Shown piece by piece: positions 46,149 to 55,392 of a stretch of 64,000 nt of DNA; position 1 is the stretch's first letter; each line of letters opens with the position of its first letter. This DNA is from an uncultured Pseudomonadales bacterium. Lineage in GTDB: Bacteria; Pseudomonadota; Gammaproteobacteria; Pseudomonadales; Azotimanducaceae. Made by a program: the position numbers and the translations under genes. Below the pieces are notes generated by a model, which saw nothing but the letters and a program-made list of their open reading frames with translations, searched no databases and had not been told where the DNA came from. Location of the stretch: assembly GCA_938036875.1 (NCBI GenBank), contig CALHVX010000020.1, positions 186,001-250,000 on the forward strand. The letters are read 5' to 3'.

Positions 46149-47200
46149 CCTTTGTTGCTAAGCCTCGGGTTCATCATCCGCGTTTGCCCGTCAACGAAAT
46201 TGGCCTGACTCGACGCGACTACGAAGGTTCGGTCTCTACGCTCTGCGCCGGTTGCGGTCATGACTCGGTTAGCGCGGCCATTGTGCAAGCTACCTCTGAG
46301 CTGTCGATACCGCCGCATCGTTTCGCCAAAGTATCCGGCATTGGTTGCAGCAGCAAGACGCCTAGCTACTTTTTGAACAAGTCCCATGGGTTTAACTCCG
46401 TGCACGGGCGTATGCCCAGCGTCATGACCGGGGCTAACCTTGCGAACCGTGATTTGCATTGCATTGGCGTCTCTGGTGATGGCGACAGTGCGTCGATTGG
46501 CTTGGGCCAGTTCTCCCACATCGTTCGGCGCCGTATCAACATGCTGTATATCGTCGATAACAATGGCACCTACGGGTTGACCAAAGGCCAGTTCTCGGCG
46601 ACCAACGACAAAGGCTCAACCAGCAAGAAGGGTGTACCGAACTTGTACGAGCCGATCGACCTGGTAACTATGGCGCTGCAACTGGGTGCAAGCTTTGTGG
46701 CGCGCAGCTTTTCTGGTGACAAAAAGCAGCTGATACCGCTGATACAAGCCGGGCTCAAGCACAAGGGGATGGCGTTTATTGACGTGATCTCGCCGTGCGT
46801 GGCGTTTAACAACCACAGCGGCTCCACCAAGAGCTATGAGTACATACGTGAGAATAGCGGCAGCGCGATGGCGGCAGACTACGTTGCCAACGCGCAAGAG
46901 ATCACGGCAGACTACGAACCTGGCACCAAGGAAGACGTCAATATGCCGGATGGTTCGGTTTTGCGTCTGAGCAAGCTAGATGCCAGCTACGATCCACACG
47001 ATCGGGTCGGTGCGCTGAGTTACGTCATGCGCCAACAAGAGAAGGGTGATGTAGTGACCGGACTGCTATATGTGGATCCTGAGGCGTCAGATTGCCATGA
47101 GATCATGAATACCTGCGCCACGCCGTTAAACGCGCTTAACGAAGCAGAGCTTTGCCCCGGTAGCGATGCATTAGCTGCCATTAACCAGAGCATGCGTTAG
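46145..47200 (+). CDS. 2-oxoacid:acceptor oxidoreductase, beta subunit (TPP-binding)
   Basis: The 351-residue protein has the cysteine pair CAGCGH at 34-39, a third cysteine in GIGCSSKTP, and the thiamine pyrophosphate motif GDGDSASIGL at 111-120 ending in VDNNGTYG. With the gamma-alpha subunit upstream it forms the catalytic core that decarboxylates a 2-oxoacid to its CoA ester. It is about 50 residues longer than simple PorB/KorB proteins because of a C-terminal extension. A hairpin terminator follows. Confidence 0.9.
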   Translation: MTFVAKPRVHHPRLPVNEIGLTRRDYEGSVSTLCAGCGHDSVSAAIVQATSELSIPPHRFAKVSGIGCSSKTPSYFLNKSHGFNSVHGRMPSVMTGANLANRDLHCIGVSGDGDSASIGLGQFSHIVRRRINMLYIVDNNGTYGLTKGQFSATNDKGSTSKKGVPNLYEPIDLVTMALQLGASFVARSFSGDKKQLIPLIQAGLKHKGMAFIDVISPCVAFNNHSGSTKSYEYIRENSGSAMAADYVANAQEITADYEPGTKEDVNMPDGSVLRLSKLDASYDPHDRVGALSYVMRQQEKGDVVTGLLYVDPEASDCHEIMNTCATPLNALNEAELCPGSDALAAINQSMR

Positions 47201-47216
47201 CGTTTGTGAGCCCCTC

Positions 47217-47248
47217 GACCGGTTGGTTCCAGCCGGTCCCAGCTTTTG
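47217..47248 (+). terminator. Intrinsic terminator of the oxidoreductase operon
   Basis: GACCGGTTGG (47217-47226) pairs with CCAGCCGGTC (47229-47238) in a 10-bp stem with one G-U pair; the tight 2-base turn means about 9 pairs can form. TTTT follows at 47244. It is 16 bases after the beta-subunit stop. Confidence 0.7.
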
Positions 47249-47254
47249 AATAGT

Positions 47255-47280
47255 CTGCGAAAACGCGTTTTCTGTCGCAG
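47255..47280. promoter_or_regulatory. Nested palindromes between korB-like gene and GAPDH
   Basis: The perfect 14-base palindrome GAAAACGCGTTTTC (47259-47272) overlaps an outer inverted repeat CTGCGA (47255-47260) and TCGCAG (47275-47280). It is 234 bases before the GAPDH start and may be an operator; there is no T tract to make it a terminator. Confidence 0.45.
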
Positions 47281-47423
47281 TCTGACAAAAGTCTTCCTAA
47301 AGTTAATAAGATCACACTAGAACTGTGCCACGTGGGCCGGTTTTGTTATCGCGCTGTCAGTAAACTCTAGTAATATGCCGCCACCAAGCTGAGGGGCCCT
47401 GAACAGGTGCTCGAGCAGAAGGG

Positions 47424-47447
47424 TTGTGCGCTCATGATTACGCACAA
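47424..47447. promoter_or_regulatory. Inverted repeat in the GAPDH leader
   Basis: TTGTGCG (47424-47430) and CGCACAA (47441-47447) are perfect 7-base arms with a 10-base spacer, 67 bases before the GTG start. It could be an operator or an mRNA hairpin. A second pair, TCAGTAAAC (47357-47365) and GTTTACTGA (47449-47457), brackets it. The gap 47201-47513 holds no gene besides these signals. Confidence 0.5.
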
Positions 47448-47513
47448 TGTTTACTGAAAGGCGCAAAAAGTAGGCAATTTAATTTTTTATCTGCGCACCG
47501 AAAAGGAATCGCT

Positions 47514-49010
47514 GTGGCCCAACTAGAAGACTATTTCCCCGACTGGAAAGAACGTGAAGCACTTGCTGAAGCGATGATTCCGCTGATCGGCAAGCTCTAC
47601 CGACGCAATGTTGTGACTTATTGCTACGGTCGTGCACTGCATAACCAATCTGTCACTCAGATCATGAAAACCCATCGTTACGTGCGTCAGGTTGCTAAGA
47701 ATGAGTTGTCTGAGTATGAAAGCTATCCAATCATTGAAGCGCTGGCCAAGCTAGACATAGGCCCAAGCCACATCGATATAGGTAAGCTCGCAGCGCAGTT
47801 TATGGCCGAATCTGGAGCCGTGGCGAAGCCCGGCGAGCTGGGCGCATCGGTAGATAGCGCTGGCGCAGAAGACTTTGTTAAGCGGGTTTGCGCTGAGGTC
47901 ATTGGGCGTCATGTGCCCCCCATCGAGAAGCCTCAAGATGTGGTCTTGTATGGTTTTGGTCGTATTGGTCGCCTGTTGGCACGTCTGTTAATCGAGAAAA
48001 CCGGTAGCGGTGAGCAATTGGTGCTGCGCGCTATTGTGGTTCGCAAGGGCGGCGAAGATGACATCATCAAGCGCGCCAGCTTGCTACGTCGAGATTCTAT
48101 TCACGGTGGCTTCCAAGGCACCTTGCGAGTGGACGAAGAAAACAGCTGCCTGATTGCCAACGGTAATGTCATTAACGTGATTTATGCCAGCAGCCCCGAT
48201 CAGGTGGACTACGAGTCCTACGGTATCCATAACGCCGTTATCATCGACAACACCGGTGTGTGGCGTGATGAAGAAGCCTTGTCTTTGCACCTTAAGAGCA
48301 AAGGGGCCGCCAAGGTGATCCTGACCGCTCCTGGCAAAGGCAACATGAAAAATATTGTCTCTGGGGTCAACTCCCATGAGATTGAAGCCAGCGATACGAT
48401 TTTGGCCGCAGCATCTTGCACAACCAATGCGGTGGTTCCGGTTCTTAAAGCGTTCGCCGATCGCTTTGATATTGACCATGGGCACATGGAATCCGTGCAT
48501 TCCTATACCAATGATCAAAACCTGATCGACAACTATCACAAGAAGAATCGCCGGGGTCGCGGTGCACCATTGAACATGGTCATCACCGAAACCGGTGCGT
48601 CTAAAGCGGTGGTTAAGCTGATCCCCGAGATGGCTGGCAAGCTAACGGGCAACGCGATCCGTGTGCCGACACCCGATGTGTCGTTGGCGATCTTGAACCT
48701 CAGTTTGTCGAAAGAGACCAGCGTAGAAGAGGTGAACGACTTCCTTCGCGATGCGGCTCTGCATTCTAGCTTGCAGCGTCAAATCGACTTCACCAGTTCA
48801 CCGGATGTCGTGTCCTCAGACTTTGTAGGCAATCGACACGCTTGCATCGTGGATAGCACCGCAACCATCGTAAATGGCAAGAATGTTGTTCTTTATGTTT
48901 GGTACGACAACGAGTTTGGCTACGCCTGCCAGGTGGTTCGTGTGGTTCAAAATTGGGCTGGCATCAGCTACCCGCTGATCCCGCAAAATGTGGACCAGCA
49001 AGGTTTCTAG
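47514..49010 (+). CDS. Glyceraldehyde-3-phosphate dehydrogenase, long form
   Basis: The 498-residue protein is a GAPDH with a helical N-terminal extension of about 140 residues before the NAD-binding GFGRIGRLLARLL (147-159). The catalytic Cys302 is in AASCTTNAVVPVL and WYDNEFGYACQVV is near the end. Standard GAPDH is about 335 residues; the long class is also encoded next to mfd in P. aeruginosa. GTG 47514 has AAAAGGA 6 bases upstream and is preferred over 47424, whose first 30 residues look like leader sequence. It may serve gluconeogenesis; the role of the extension is unknown. Confidence 0.92.
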   Translation: MAQLEDYFPDWKEREALAEAMIPLIGKLYRRNVVTYCYGRALHNQSVTQIMKTHRYVRQVAKNELSEYESYPIIEALAKLDIGPSHIDIGKLAAQFMAESGAVAKPGELGASVDSAGAEDFVKRVCAEVIGRHVPPIEKPQDVVLYGFGRIGRLLARLLIEKTGSGEQLVLRAIVVRKGGEDDIIKRASLLRRDSIHGGFQGTLRVDEENSCLIANGNVINVIYASSPDQVDYESYGIHNAVIIDNTGVWRDEEALSLHLKSKGAAKVILTAPGKGNMKNIVSGVNSHEIEASDTILAAASCTTNAVVPVLKAFADRFDIDHGHMESVHSYTNDQNLIDNYHKKNRRGRGAPLNMVITETGASKAVVKLIPEMAGKLTGNAIRVPTPDVSLAILNLSLSKETSVEEVNDFLRDAALHSSLQRQIDFTSSPDVVSSDFVGNRHACIVDSTATIVNGKNVVLYVWYDNEFGYACQVVRVVQNWAGISYPLIPQNVDQQGF

Positions 49011-49091
49011 AGCCGGTTAAGCACTTAGGCTGTCGCCCGGAGCTCTCCAATCGGCGGCAGCAAACCCCAAAACCCAGGGGCGAACCTGTTC

Positions 49092-49117
49092 TGGGCGCCA
49101 TGCGCCCACCTTTCTTG
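49092..49117 (+). terminator. Intrinsic terminator after GAPDH
   Basis: TGGGCGC-CAT-GCGCCCA (49092-49108) forms a 7-bp GC-rich stem with a 3-base loop, followed by CCTTTCTT. It lies 82 bases after the GAPDH stop. The remaining gap to nqrA (to 49430) holds no gene I can support. Confidence 0.7.
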
Positions 49118-49224
49118 ATAGATTTTCCTTAGATTCTCGTCAGATCAATGCTGCTGGTGTCAAATGATTGGCATTGGCGGTTTAGCCCACCTATAATTTG
49201 CGCGGCTTAATTTTGGTTCGTTAT

Positions 49225-49325
49225 GTCTAGTTGAGACTCAGTTGGTCATTTTTGGTCCATCTCAGTCCTAGGGGAACAAGCTTTCGAAGCAAGTATCTCG
49301 GCGAATTGCGCATGTCCAACTAGAC
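49225..49325. repeat. 9-base inverted repeat in the nqrA upstream region
   Basis: GTCTAGTTG (49225-49233) and CAACTAGAC (49317-49325) are perfect inverted arms 83 bases apart, about 106-206 bases before nqrA. They may bring two regulator half-sites together; a chance origin is possible. Confidence 0.35.
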
Positions 49326-49430
49326 TCAAGAGGCGCAGTTTGTGGCGTTTATCTGCAGCGACAATTTGCAACGACAAAGTGAAGCAACAAACCATACGGT
49401 ACCAAATCTGATCATGGCGACTGTCTCAAG

Positions 49431-50792
49431 ATGATACACATCAAAAAAGGGTTGGATTTACCCATTGCGGGCAAACCTGATACCAACTCCACCGCAACGA
49501 TCGAAGCCGGTCGTAGCGTTCGCACCGTAGCTATTTTGGGGTCCGATTACCCTGGCATGCGGCCCACGATGGAAGTCAAAGAGGGTGAAGCCGTGGCGCG
49601 TGGCGCCTTGTTGTTCACCGATAAGAAGAATCCAGGGGTTCGGTTTACCTCGCCGGTCTCTGGCCGCGTGACCCAAATCAATCGTGGTGCCAAGCGAGCA
49701 TTGCTCTCCGTTGTTATTGAGCTAGTCGGGGATACAGCAGAAGATTTCGGCGCGCTCGATGCCACCAGTGCTCGCGCGCTGGATGGCCAGGATGTGGCAG
49801 AGCGCTTGCTTGCCAGTGGCCTTTGGCCTGCTCTGCGAACCCGGCCTTACAGCAAGGTGCCGGCCGTGGGCTCAACCCCAGCCGCCATATTTGTGACAGC
49901 CATGGATACCAACCCGCTCGCCGGGAATCCAGAGCCCATCATCAATGCCGCGAGCGATGCATTCAGCCTAGGCCTTGATTTAGTGTCTAAGTTGACCAGC
50001 GGACCGACCTATTTGTGCCACAGCGATGGTGCAACGCTACCGCAAGGCTCTGCTCCCAGCGTGCAGGCTCAAGCGTTCTCAGGAATTCATCCCGCAGGCT
50101 TGCCTGGCACGCACATCCATCATTTGGATCCGGTGAGTGCCAGCAAGACCGTTTGGTTTATTGGCTATCAAGACGTGATTGCCATCGGCGAGCTCTTTTT
50201 GCAAGGTCAGTATCCTGCAGAGCGCGTGGTCGCCATCGCTGGACCTAGCGTTGAAAAGCCGCGTTTGGTGAGGACGCTTCAAGGTGCTTGCCTTGATGAG
50301 CTTATGGCAGGCGAGCTCAACCCTAATGCCGGAGCGGCCCGAGTGATCTCAGGCTCGATCTTATCTGGACATACAGCATCCGGGCCAATGGCTTATCTTG
50401 GGCGTTATCATAATCAAGTCTCAGCTATCCCCGAGGACCAAGAGCGGCGCTTGTTTGGCTATCTACGTCCTGGTGTGAACAGTCATTCGGTGTTCCCCAT
50501 CTATCTAGCCAAATGGTTTGGCAAAAAAGAGGTGAGCATCACGACCAGCTCTAATGGCAGCCCGCGTGGCATGGTCCCCATTGGTACCTTTGAAAGCGTT
50601 ATGCCGCTGGATATCTTGCCGACCCAGTTGCTGCGCAGCTTGTTGGTGGGCGATGTAGAGACGGCGATAGCCTTAGGTTGCCTTGAGCTAGATGAAGACG
50701 ATGTTGCACTGTGCACCTATGCGTGTCCGGGCAAGTACGAGTACGGCCCTGTGCTACGCAGCATGCTCACCCAAATTGAAAAAGAAGGTTAA
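49431..50792 (+). CDS. nqrA: Na+-translocating NADH:quinone reductase subunit A
   Basis: NqrA is the cytoplasmic-side subunit of the sodium-pumping NADH dehydrogenase and contributes to quinone binding. The 453-residue length matches the family (about 446). It starts MIHIKKGLDLPIAGKP, the usual NqrA opening, and has VKEGEAVARGALLFTDKKNP and the biotin-like/Rossmann-like halves. It is the first gene of nqrABCDEF. A 420-base region upstream holds the GAPDH terminator and presumably the promoter. Confidence 0.96.
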   Translation: MIHIKKGLDLPIAGKPDTNSTATIEAGRSVRTVAILGSDYPGMRPTMEVKEGEAVARGALLFTDKKNPGVRFTSPVSGRVTQINRGAKRALLSVVIELVGDTAEDFGALDATSARALDGQDVAERLLASGLWPALRTRPYSKVPAVGSTPAAIFVTAMDTNPLAGNPEPIINAASDAFSLGLDLVSKLTSGPTYLCHSDGATLPQGSAPSVQAQAFSGIHPAGLPGTHIHHLDPVSASKTVWFIGYQDVIAIGELFLQGQYPAERVVAIAGPSVEKPRLVRTLQGACLDELMAGELNPNAGAARVISGSILSGHTASGPMAYLGRYHNQVSAIPEDQERRLFGYLRPGVNSHSVFPIYLAKWFGKKEVSITTSSNGSPRGMVPIGTFESVMPLDILPTQLLRSLLVGDVETAIALGCLELDEDDVALCTYACPGKYEYGPVLRSMLTQIEKEG

Positions 50793-50848
50793 CCCATTAG
50801 GGATTAGATCTTTAAGTAACCCTGTTAAAGGTTAATAAGGAATTATTG

Positions 50849-52033
50849 ATGAGCTTACGTTCCTTTATGGACGGTATCGCCCCGCACTTTGAAAAGGGCG
50901 GTAAATTCGAAGCGCTGTATCCAGCCTATGAGGCAATAGATACCGCGCTTTACACGCCAGGACATGTAACCAACGGCGCCTCTCACGCGCGCGATGGTTT
51001 AGATCTCAAACGCATCATGATAACGGTATGGATGGTTGCCTTTATCCCGGTTTTGGCCGGCAGCTACTACACCGGCTATCACGCCAATGAAGTGATGCAG
51101 GGGCTTGGGCTAACCAGTGTCGACAACTGGCGTGCGTTCTTTCTTGATGGCCTTACAAACTACAACCCAAATAGCGTTTGGGATTGCGTGGTGCATGGCT
51201 TGGCATACTTCATACCGTTGTATGTCACCGTATTTTTGGCGGGCATCATCTTCGAGATCTGGTTCGCCTCGGTCCGCGGTCATGAGGTGAACGAAGGCTA
51301 CTTTGTGACCAGTATTTTGTTCACCTTAACCTTGCCGGCAAACACGCCCCTGTGGATGGCGGCCGTCGGCATCATCTTTGGTGTTGTGATTGGTAAAGAG
51401 GTCTTTGGTGGTACCGGCAAGAATTTCCTGAACCCAGCGCTTACCGGTCGCGCGTTTCTGTACTTTGCCTACCCAGCGCAAATGTCAGGCGATGCCGTAT
51501 GGGTGGCGGTTGACGGTTATACCCGCGCAACACCGCTAGGCAACGCGGCCATTGGCGCAGATTACGGCGTGCAGTGGTGGGATGCTTTTGTTGGCATGAT
51601 GCCAGGGTCCTTTGGCGAAACATCAACGCTCGCCATTGGCATTGCGGGTTTGATTTTGCTCGCTACGCGTATTGCCTCTTGGCGAGTGATGGCGGGTGTG
51701 CTCTTGGGTATGGTCGCTACGGCTAGCCTGTTCAACATCATCAGCTCTAGCAACCCGATGTTTACCATGACGCCACAATGGCACTTGGTGCTAGGTGGTT
51801 TTGCGTTCGGCATGGTGTTTATGGCAACGGACCCCGTTTCTGCTGCCATGACAAACACCGGTCGCTGGATTTACGGCTTGATGATCGGATTGATGTGCGT
51901 ATTGATTCGAGTGGTTAACCCGGCGTTTCCAGAGGGCATGATGTTGGCCATTTTGTTCGGCAACTTGTTCGCGCCCTTGATTGACCATTTTGTGGTGCAG
52001 AGCAATATCAAACGGAGGCTGGCACGTGTCTGA
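50849..52033 (+). CDS. nqrB: Na+-translocating NADH:quinone reductase subunit B
   Basis: NqrB is the large membrane subunit carrying covalent FMN and riboflavin. The 394-residue protein has about ten helices. The flavinylation motif is DGYTRAT, with the FMN-linked Thr at about 228 (Thr236 in Vibrio cholerae); Arg replaces the usual Gly. ATG 50849 follows TAAGGAATTATTG; an in-frame TTG one codon earlier is less likely. It overlaps nqrC by 8 bases. Confidence 0.96.
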   Translation: MSLRSFMDGIAPHFEKGGKFEALYPAYEAIDTALYTPGHVTNGASHARDGLDLKRIMITVWMVAFIPVLAGSYYTGYHANEVMQGLGLTSVDNWRAFFLDGLTNYNPNSVWDCVVHGLAYFIPLYVTVFLAGIIFEIWFASVRGHEVNEGYFVTSILFTLTLPANTPLWMAAVGIIFGVVIGKEVFGGTGKNFLNPALTGRAFLYFAYPAQMSGDAVWVAVDGYTRATPLGNAAIGADYGVQWWDAFVGMMPGSFGETSTLAIGIAGLILLATRIASWRVMAGVLLGMVATASLFNIISSSNPMFTMTPQWHLVLGGFAFGMVFMATDPVSAAMTNTGRWIYGLMIGLMCVLIRVVNPAFPEGMMLAILFGNLFAPLIDHFVVQSNIKRRLARV

Positions 52034-52847
52034 TTCTGATAAAGGCGAAAGCAAGATCAACAAAGACTCCTTGGGTTACATCGTGTTTATGGCGGTTGCC
52101 GTGTGCTTGGTGTGTTCCATCATCGTCAGCACCGCAGCGGTGGCTCTTAAGCCGCAGCAGCAAATCAACAAAGCGTTGGATATCAAGCAGAATATCCTCC
52201 GCGCGGCGGGCTTGCTGCCAGAAGATTCCAATAAGTCGCCAGACGGTAGGTCCATTGACGACTTGTTCTCTCAGTTTGAAGTGCTTGCGGTTGAACTGGA
52301 CACCGGCAAAGTTCTATCAGACTACGCAGTGGCAGACTACGACCCTATCAAAGCGGCACGCGACCCAGCCTTGTCTCGCAACTTGACCGGTGATGAAGAC
52401 GTGGCGGTGCTAGGGCGTCGAGAGAATGTCTCCTTGGTTTACCTGTTAGCTAACGAAGCAGGGCAAACGGAGAAAGTGGTCATTCCCGTTCGCGGTTATG
52501 GGCTGTGGGGTACCTTGTACGGCTATCTAGCGCTTTCAGGTGATGCAAGTTCTACCCTCGGTCTAGGTTTTTACGATCAAAAAGAAACCCCGGGACTGGG
52601 TGGCGAAGTGGTCAACCCTAAGTGGAAGGCACAGTGGGCTGGCGTCAAGGTGTATGACGAGAGTGGAACACCATCGGTGGCGCTGGTTAAAAGCCGATCG
52701 GCTAGCGGTTCACCAGCGGCTGAGTACGAAGTGGATGCGCTATCGGGTGCAACCCTAACCACCCGTGGGGTGGAGAACTTAGTGAATTTTTGGACCGGTG
52801 AGCTTGGCTTTGGTCCCTACCTAAACAAACTACGCACGTCGAGCTAG
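52026..52847 (+). CDS. nqrC: Na+-translocating NADH:quinone reductase subunit C
   Basis: NqrC has one membrane helix (YIVFMAVAVCLVCSIIVSTAAV region) and a periplasmic FMN-binding domain. The flavin-linked Thr is in SGATLTT (Thr243), matching the ApbE target motif. Starting at GTG 52026 it has 273 residues, close to the family length. This start overlaps the nqrB stop by 8 bases; the frame from 51981 is not needed. Confidence 0.96.
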   Translation: MSDSDKGESKINKDSLGYIVFMAVAVCLVCSIIVSTAAVALKPQQQINKALDIKQNILRAAGLLPEDSNKSPDGRSIDDLFSQFEVLAVELDTGKVLSDYAVADYDPIKAARDPALSRNLTGDEDVAVLGRRENVSLVYLLANEAGQTEKVVIPVRGYGLWGTLYGYLALSGDASSTLGLGFYDQKETPGLGGEVVNPKWKAQWAGVKVYDESGTPSVALVKSRSASGSPAAEYEVDALSGATLTTRGVENLVNFWTGELGFGPYLNKLRTSS

Positions 52848-52856
52848 GAGCAACAG

Positions 52857-53519
52857 ATGTCTACCTCAAAAGAAGTCTTAGTCGACCCGATCTTTAACAA
52901 CAATCCCATCGCCCTGCAGGTGTTGGGAATATGCTCGGCATTGGCCGTTACCGTCAGCATGAACACCACCTTGGTGATGTGCGCTGCGGTTATCTTTGTG
53001 ACAACCCTATCGAATGTCGGTGTGTCCCTGGTGCGCAACGCCATTCCTAATAGCATTCGCATCATTGTGCAAATGACCATTATCGCCTCTTTGGTGATTG
53101 TGGTTGACCAAGTGTTGCAAGCGGTGGCTTACGACATCTCAAAAAGCCTATCTGTTTTTGTTGGTTTGATTATCACCAACTGCATTGTCATGGGGCGAGC
53201 TGAAGCTTTTGCGATGCAGAATGGTCCTTGGCTTAGCGCGTTGGACGGCTTTGGCAACGCGGTGGGTTACAGCGTGATCTTAATCGGTGTGGCCTTGGTT
53301 CGAGAGCCATTGGGTTCTGGTACGCTCATGGGCTTTGAAATCTTGCCTCGAGTAGCAGACGGTGGTTGGTATCAAGCCAACGGCATGATGCTGCTAGCAC
53401 CCAGTGCGTTCTTCATTATCGGCTTGTTCATTTGGGCAATTCGCTCATGGAAAACCGATCAGGTAGAAGCACCCGAGTATCAGATAGCTGACAACGTTCA
53501 ATACAAGGAGGCCATGTAG
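52857..53519 (+). CDS. nqrD: Na+-translocating NADH:quinone reductase subunit D
   Basis: The 220-residue integral membrane subunit has six helices and the conserved MGRAEAFAM and [20 protein letters not shown] (in segments) regions. With NqrE it forms an inverted-topology pair that coordinates a buried iron centre and is part of the pump path. It ends one base into the nqrE GTG start (TAGTG). Confidence 0.95.
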   Translation: MSTSKEVLVDPIFNNNPIALQVLGICSALAVTVSMNTTLVMCAAVIFVTTLSNVGVSLVRNAIPNSIRIIVQMTIIASLVIVVDQVLQAVAYDISKSLSVFVGLIITNCIVMGRAEAFAMQNGPWLSALDGFGNAVGYSVILIGVALVREPLGSGTLMGFEILPRVADGGWYQANGMMLLAPSAFFIIGLFIWAIRSWKTDQVEAPEYQIADNVQYKEAM

Positions 53520-54127
53520 TGGAACATTACTTAGCACTCTTTGTTCGCGCCGTATTCATCGAGAATATGGCGCTGACCTTTTTCTTGGGTATGTGTACTT
53601 TCATCGCAATCTCCAAGAAGATCTCAACTGCGATTGGCTTGGGCATTGCTGTTGTTGTGGTGCTTGCCATCACAACGCCAATCAACAACCTGATGTACAA
53701 CTACTTGCTGCGCGACGGCGCACTGGCTTGGGCTGGCTTGCCTGACGTGGATCTAAGCTTTTTGGGTTACTTGTCGTACATCGGTGTGATTGCGGCCATG
53801 GTCCAAATCTTGGAAATGTTTCTAGATCGTTTTGTACCTTTTTTGTACAACGCGCTGGGTGTGTTCTTGCCGCTGATCACCGTGAACTGCGCCATCTTGG
53901 GTGCATCACTGTTTATGGTTGAGCGTGACTACACCTTTGCAGAAAGTGCGGTCTTTGGTCTTGGGGCAGGTGTGGGCTGGGCGTTGGCTATTACCGCACT
54001 TGCTGGTGTTCGAGAAAAGCTGAAGTACTCTGATGTACCCGATGGTCTGCGTGGCCTAGGCATCACCTTCATTTCGGTTGGACTCATCAGCATGTGCTTC
54101 ATGTCGTTTGGCGGCATTGATATTTAA
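53519..54127 (+). CDS. nqrE: Na+-translocating NADH:quinone reductase subunit E
   Basis: The 202-residue membrane subunit is homologous to NqrD, with six helices, [22 protein letters not shown] at the start (in segments) and [11 protein letters not shown] in the middle, where conserved cysteines are found. It starts at a GTG that overlaps the nqrD stop. It ends 11 bases before nqrF. Confidence 0.95.
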   Translation: MEHYLALFVRAVFIENMALTFFLGMCTFIAISKKISTAIGLGIAVVVVLAITTPINNLMYNYLLRDGALAWAGLPDVDLSFLGYLSYIGVIAAMVQILEMFLDRFVPFLYNALGVFLPLITVNCAILGASLFMVERDYTFAESAVFGLGAGVGWALAITALAGVREKLKYSDVPDGLRGLGITFISVGLISMCFMSFGGIDI

Positions 54128-54138
54128 AGGTTAGAACA

Positions 54139-55365
54139 ATGGATATAACCATACTTCTCGGCGTTGGCATGTTTACCGCTACGGTCGTGACCCTAGTTTT
54201 TGTGATCTTGATCGCCCGTAACTATTTAGTGAGTTCAGGTGACGTGACCATCGCTATCAACGATGACCCAAGCAAGTCGGTCACCGTAGCTGCGGGTGGC
54301 AAACTGCTCAATACACTGGCTGCTGAAGGCATTTTCTTAGCAAGCGCCTGTGGTGGCGGTGGTACTTGTGCGCAGTGCCGATGCCGAGTAACCGATGGTG
54401 GTGGCAGTATCTTATCCACCGAAGAAGGACACTTCACTCGGGGAGAGATTCGCGATAACTGGCGTTTGTCCTGCCAGGTGGCGGTGAAACAAGACATGAG
54501 CATTGAGGTGCCAGAAGACGCCATTGGCGTGCAGCGCTGGGAGTGTGAGGTCATCTCCAACCCCAACGTGGCAACCTTTATCAAAGAGCTAAACCTGAAG
54601 CTGCCAGAAGGGGAAGATGTTGGTTTCCGCGCTGGTGGTTACGTTCAGCTAGAAATTCCGCCTTACGATATGCAGTACAAAACCATTGATGTGGAAGACG
54701 AGTACCACGAAGACTGGGATCGCTTCAAAGTCTGGGATAACTTCAGCAAGGTCGATGAGACCACTATCCGTGCGTACTCCATGGCTAACTATCCAGAAGA
54801 GCGGGGCATTTTGAAGTTCAACATTCGAGTTGCTTCGCCCCCACCTGGGTCAGACTTCCCGGCAGGCAAGATGTCGAGCTACGTGTTCAACTTAAAGCCG
54901 GGCGACAAGCTCACGGTGTTTGGGCCCTACGGCGACTTCTTTGTTAAGGACACGCCAGCAGAAAAGATCTGGATTGGTGGCGGTGCGGGCATGGCACCCT
55001 TGCGTTCGCAAATTTTCGATGAGCTAAAGCGCAACAATAGCCACACTAAGATGAGTTACTGGTACGGTGCTCGCTCGTTACGCGAGATGTTCTATACCGA
55101 AGAGTTTGATGAGCTCGCAGCCAAGCATCCTAACTTTGAGTGGCACGTCGCGCTGTCAGACCCCATGCCAGAAGACAACTTCGAAGGGCATACCGGATTC
55201 ATCCACCAGGTGGTGTTTGATAACTACTTGAAGGACCATCCGGCGCCAGAAGATTGCGAGTACTACTTGTGTGGACCGCCGCCGATGGTGGCTGCGGTAC
55301 TGAGCATGTTAGAAGACCTGGGTGTTGAACCTGAAAATATCTTACTAGATGACTTTGGCGGCTAG
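54139..55365 (+). CDS. nqrF: Na+-translocating NADH:quinone reductase subunit F
   Basis: NqrF accepts electrons from NADH. The 408-residue protein has one N-terminal helix, a [2Fe-2S] ferredoxin domain with Cys71, Cys77, Cys80 and Cys112, then FAD- and NADH-binding domains with [21 protein letters not shown] and YYLCGPPPM. It closes the operon. The apbE and nqrM genes that follow nqrF in many relatives are not present here. Confidence 0.97.
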   Translation: MDITILLGVGMFTATVVTLVFVILIARNYLVSSGDVTIAINDDPSKSVTVAAGGKLLNTLAAEGIFLASACGGGGTCAQCRCRVTDGGGSILSTEEGHFTRGEIRDNWRLSCQVAVKQDMSIEVPEDAIGVQRWECEVISNPNVATFIKELNLKLPEGEDVGFRAGGYVQLEIPPYDMQYKTIDVEDEYHEDWDRFKVWDNFSKVDETTIRAYSMANYPEERGILKFNIRVASPPPGSDFPAGKMSSYVFNLKPGDKLTVFGPYGDFFVKDTPAEKIWIGGGAGMAPLRSQIFDELKRNNSHTKMSYWYGARSLREMFYTEEFDELAAKHPNFEWHVALSDPMPEDNFEGHTGFIHQVVFDNYLKDHPAPEDCEYYLCGPPPMVAAVLSMLEDLGVEPENILLDDFGG

Positions 55366-55385
55366 GTACTAGCCCGCCAGTTTTG
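55357..55385 (+). terminator. Intrinsic terminator of the nqr operon
   Basis: GGCGGCTAG (55357-55365) and CTAGCCCGCC (55369-55378) pair with one bulge around a 3-base loop; TTTT follows at 55381. The stem includes the nqrF stop codon. Confidence 0.7.
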
Positions 55386-55392
55386 TGGAAAT

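Noticed and set aside
47255-47280. Palindrome as terminator of the oxidoreductase operon
   Set aside because: No T tract follows on the plus strand, and a better terminator is at 47217-47248.
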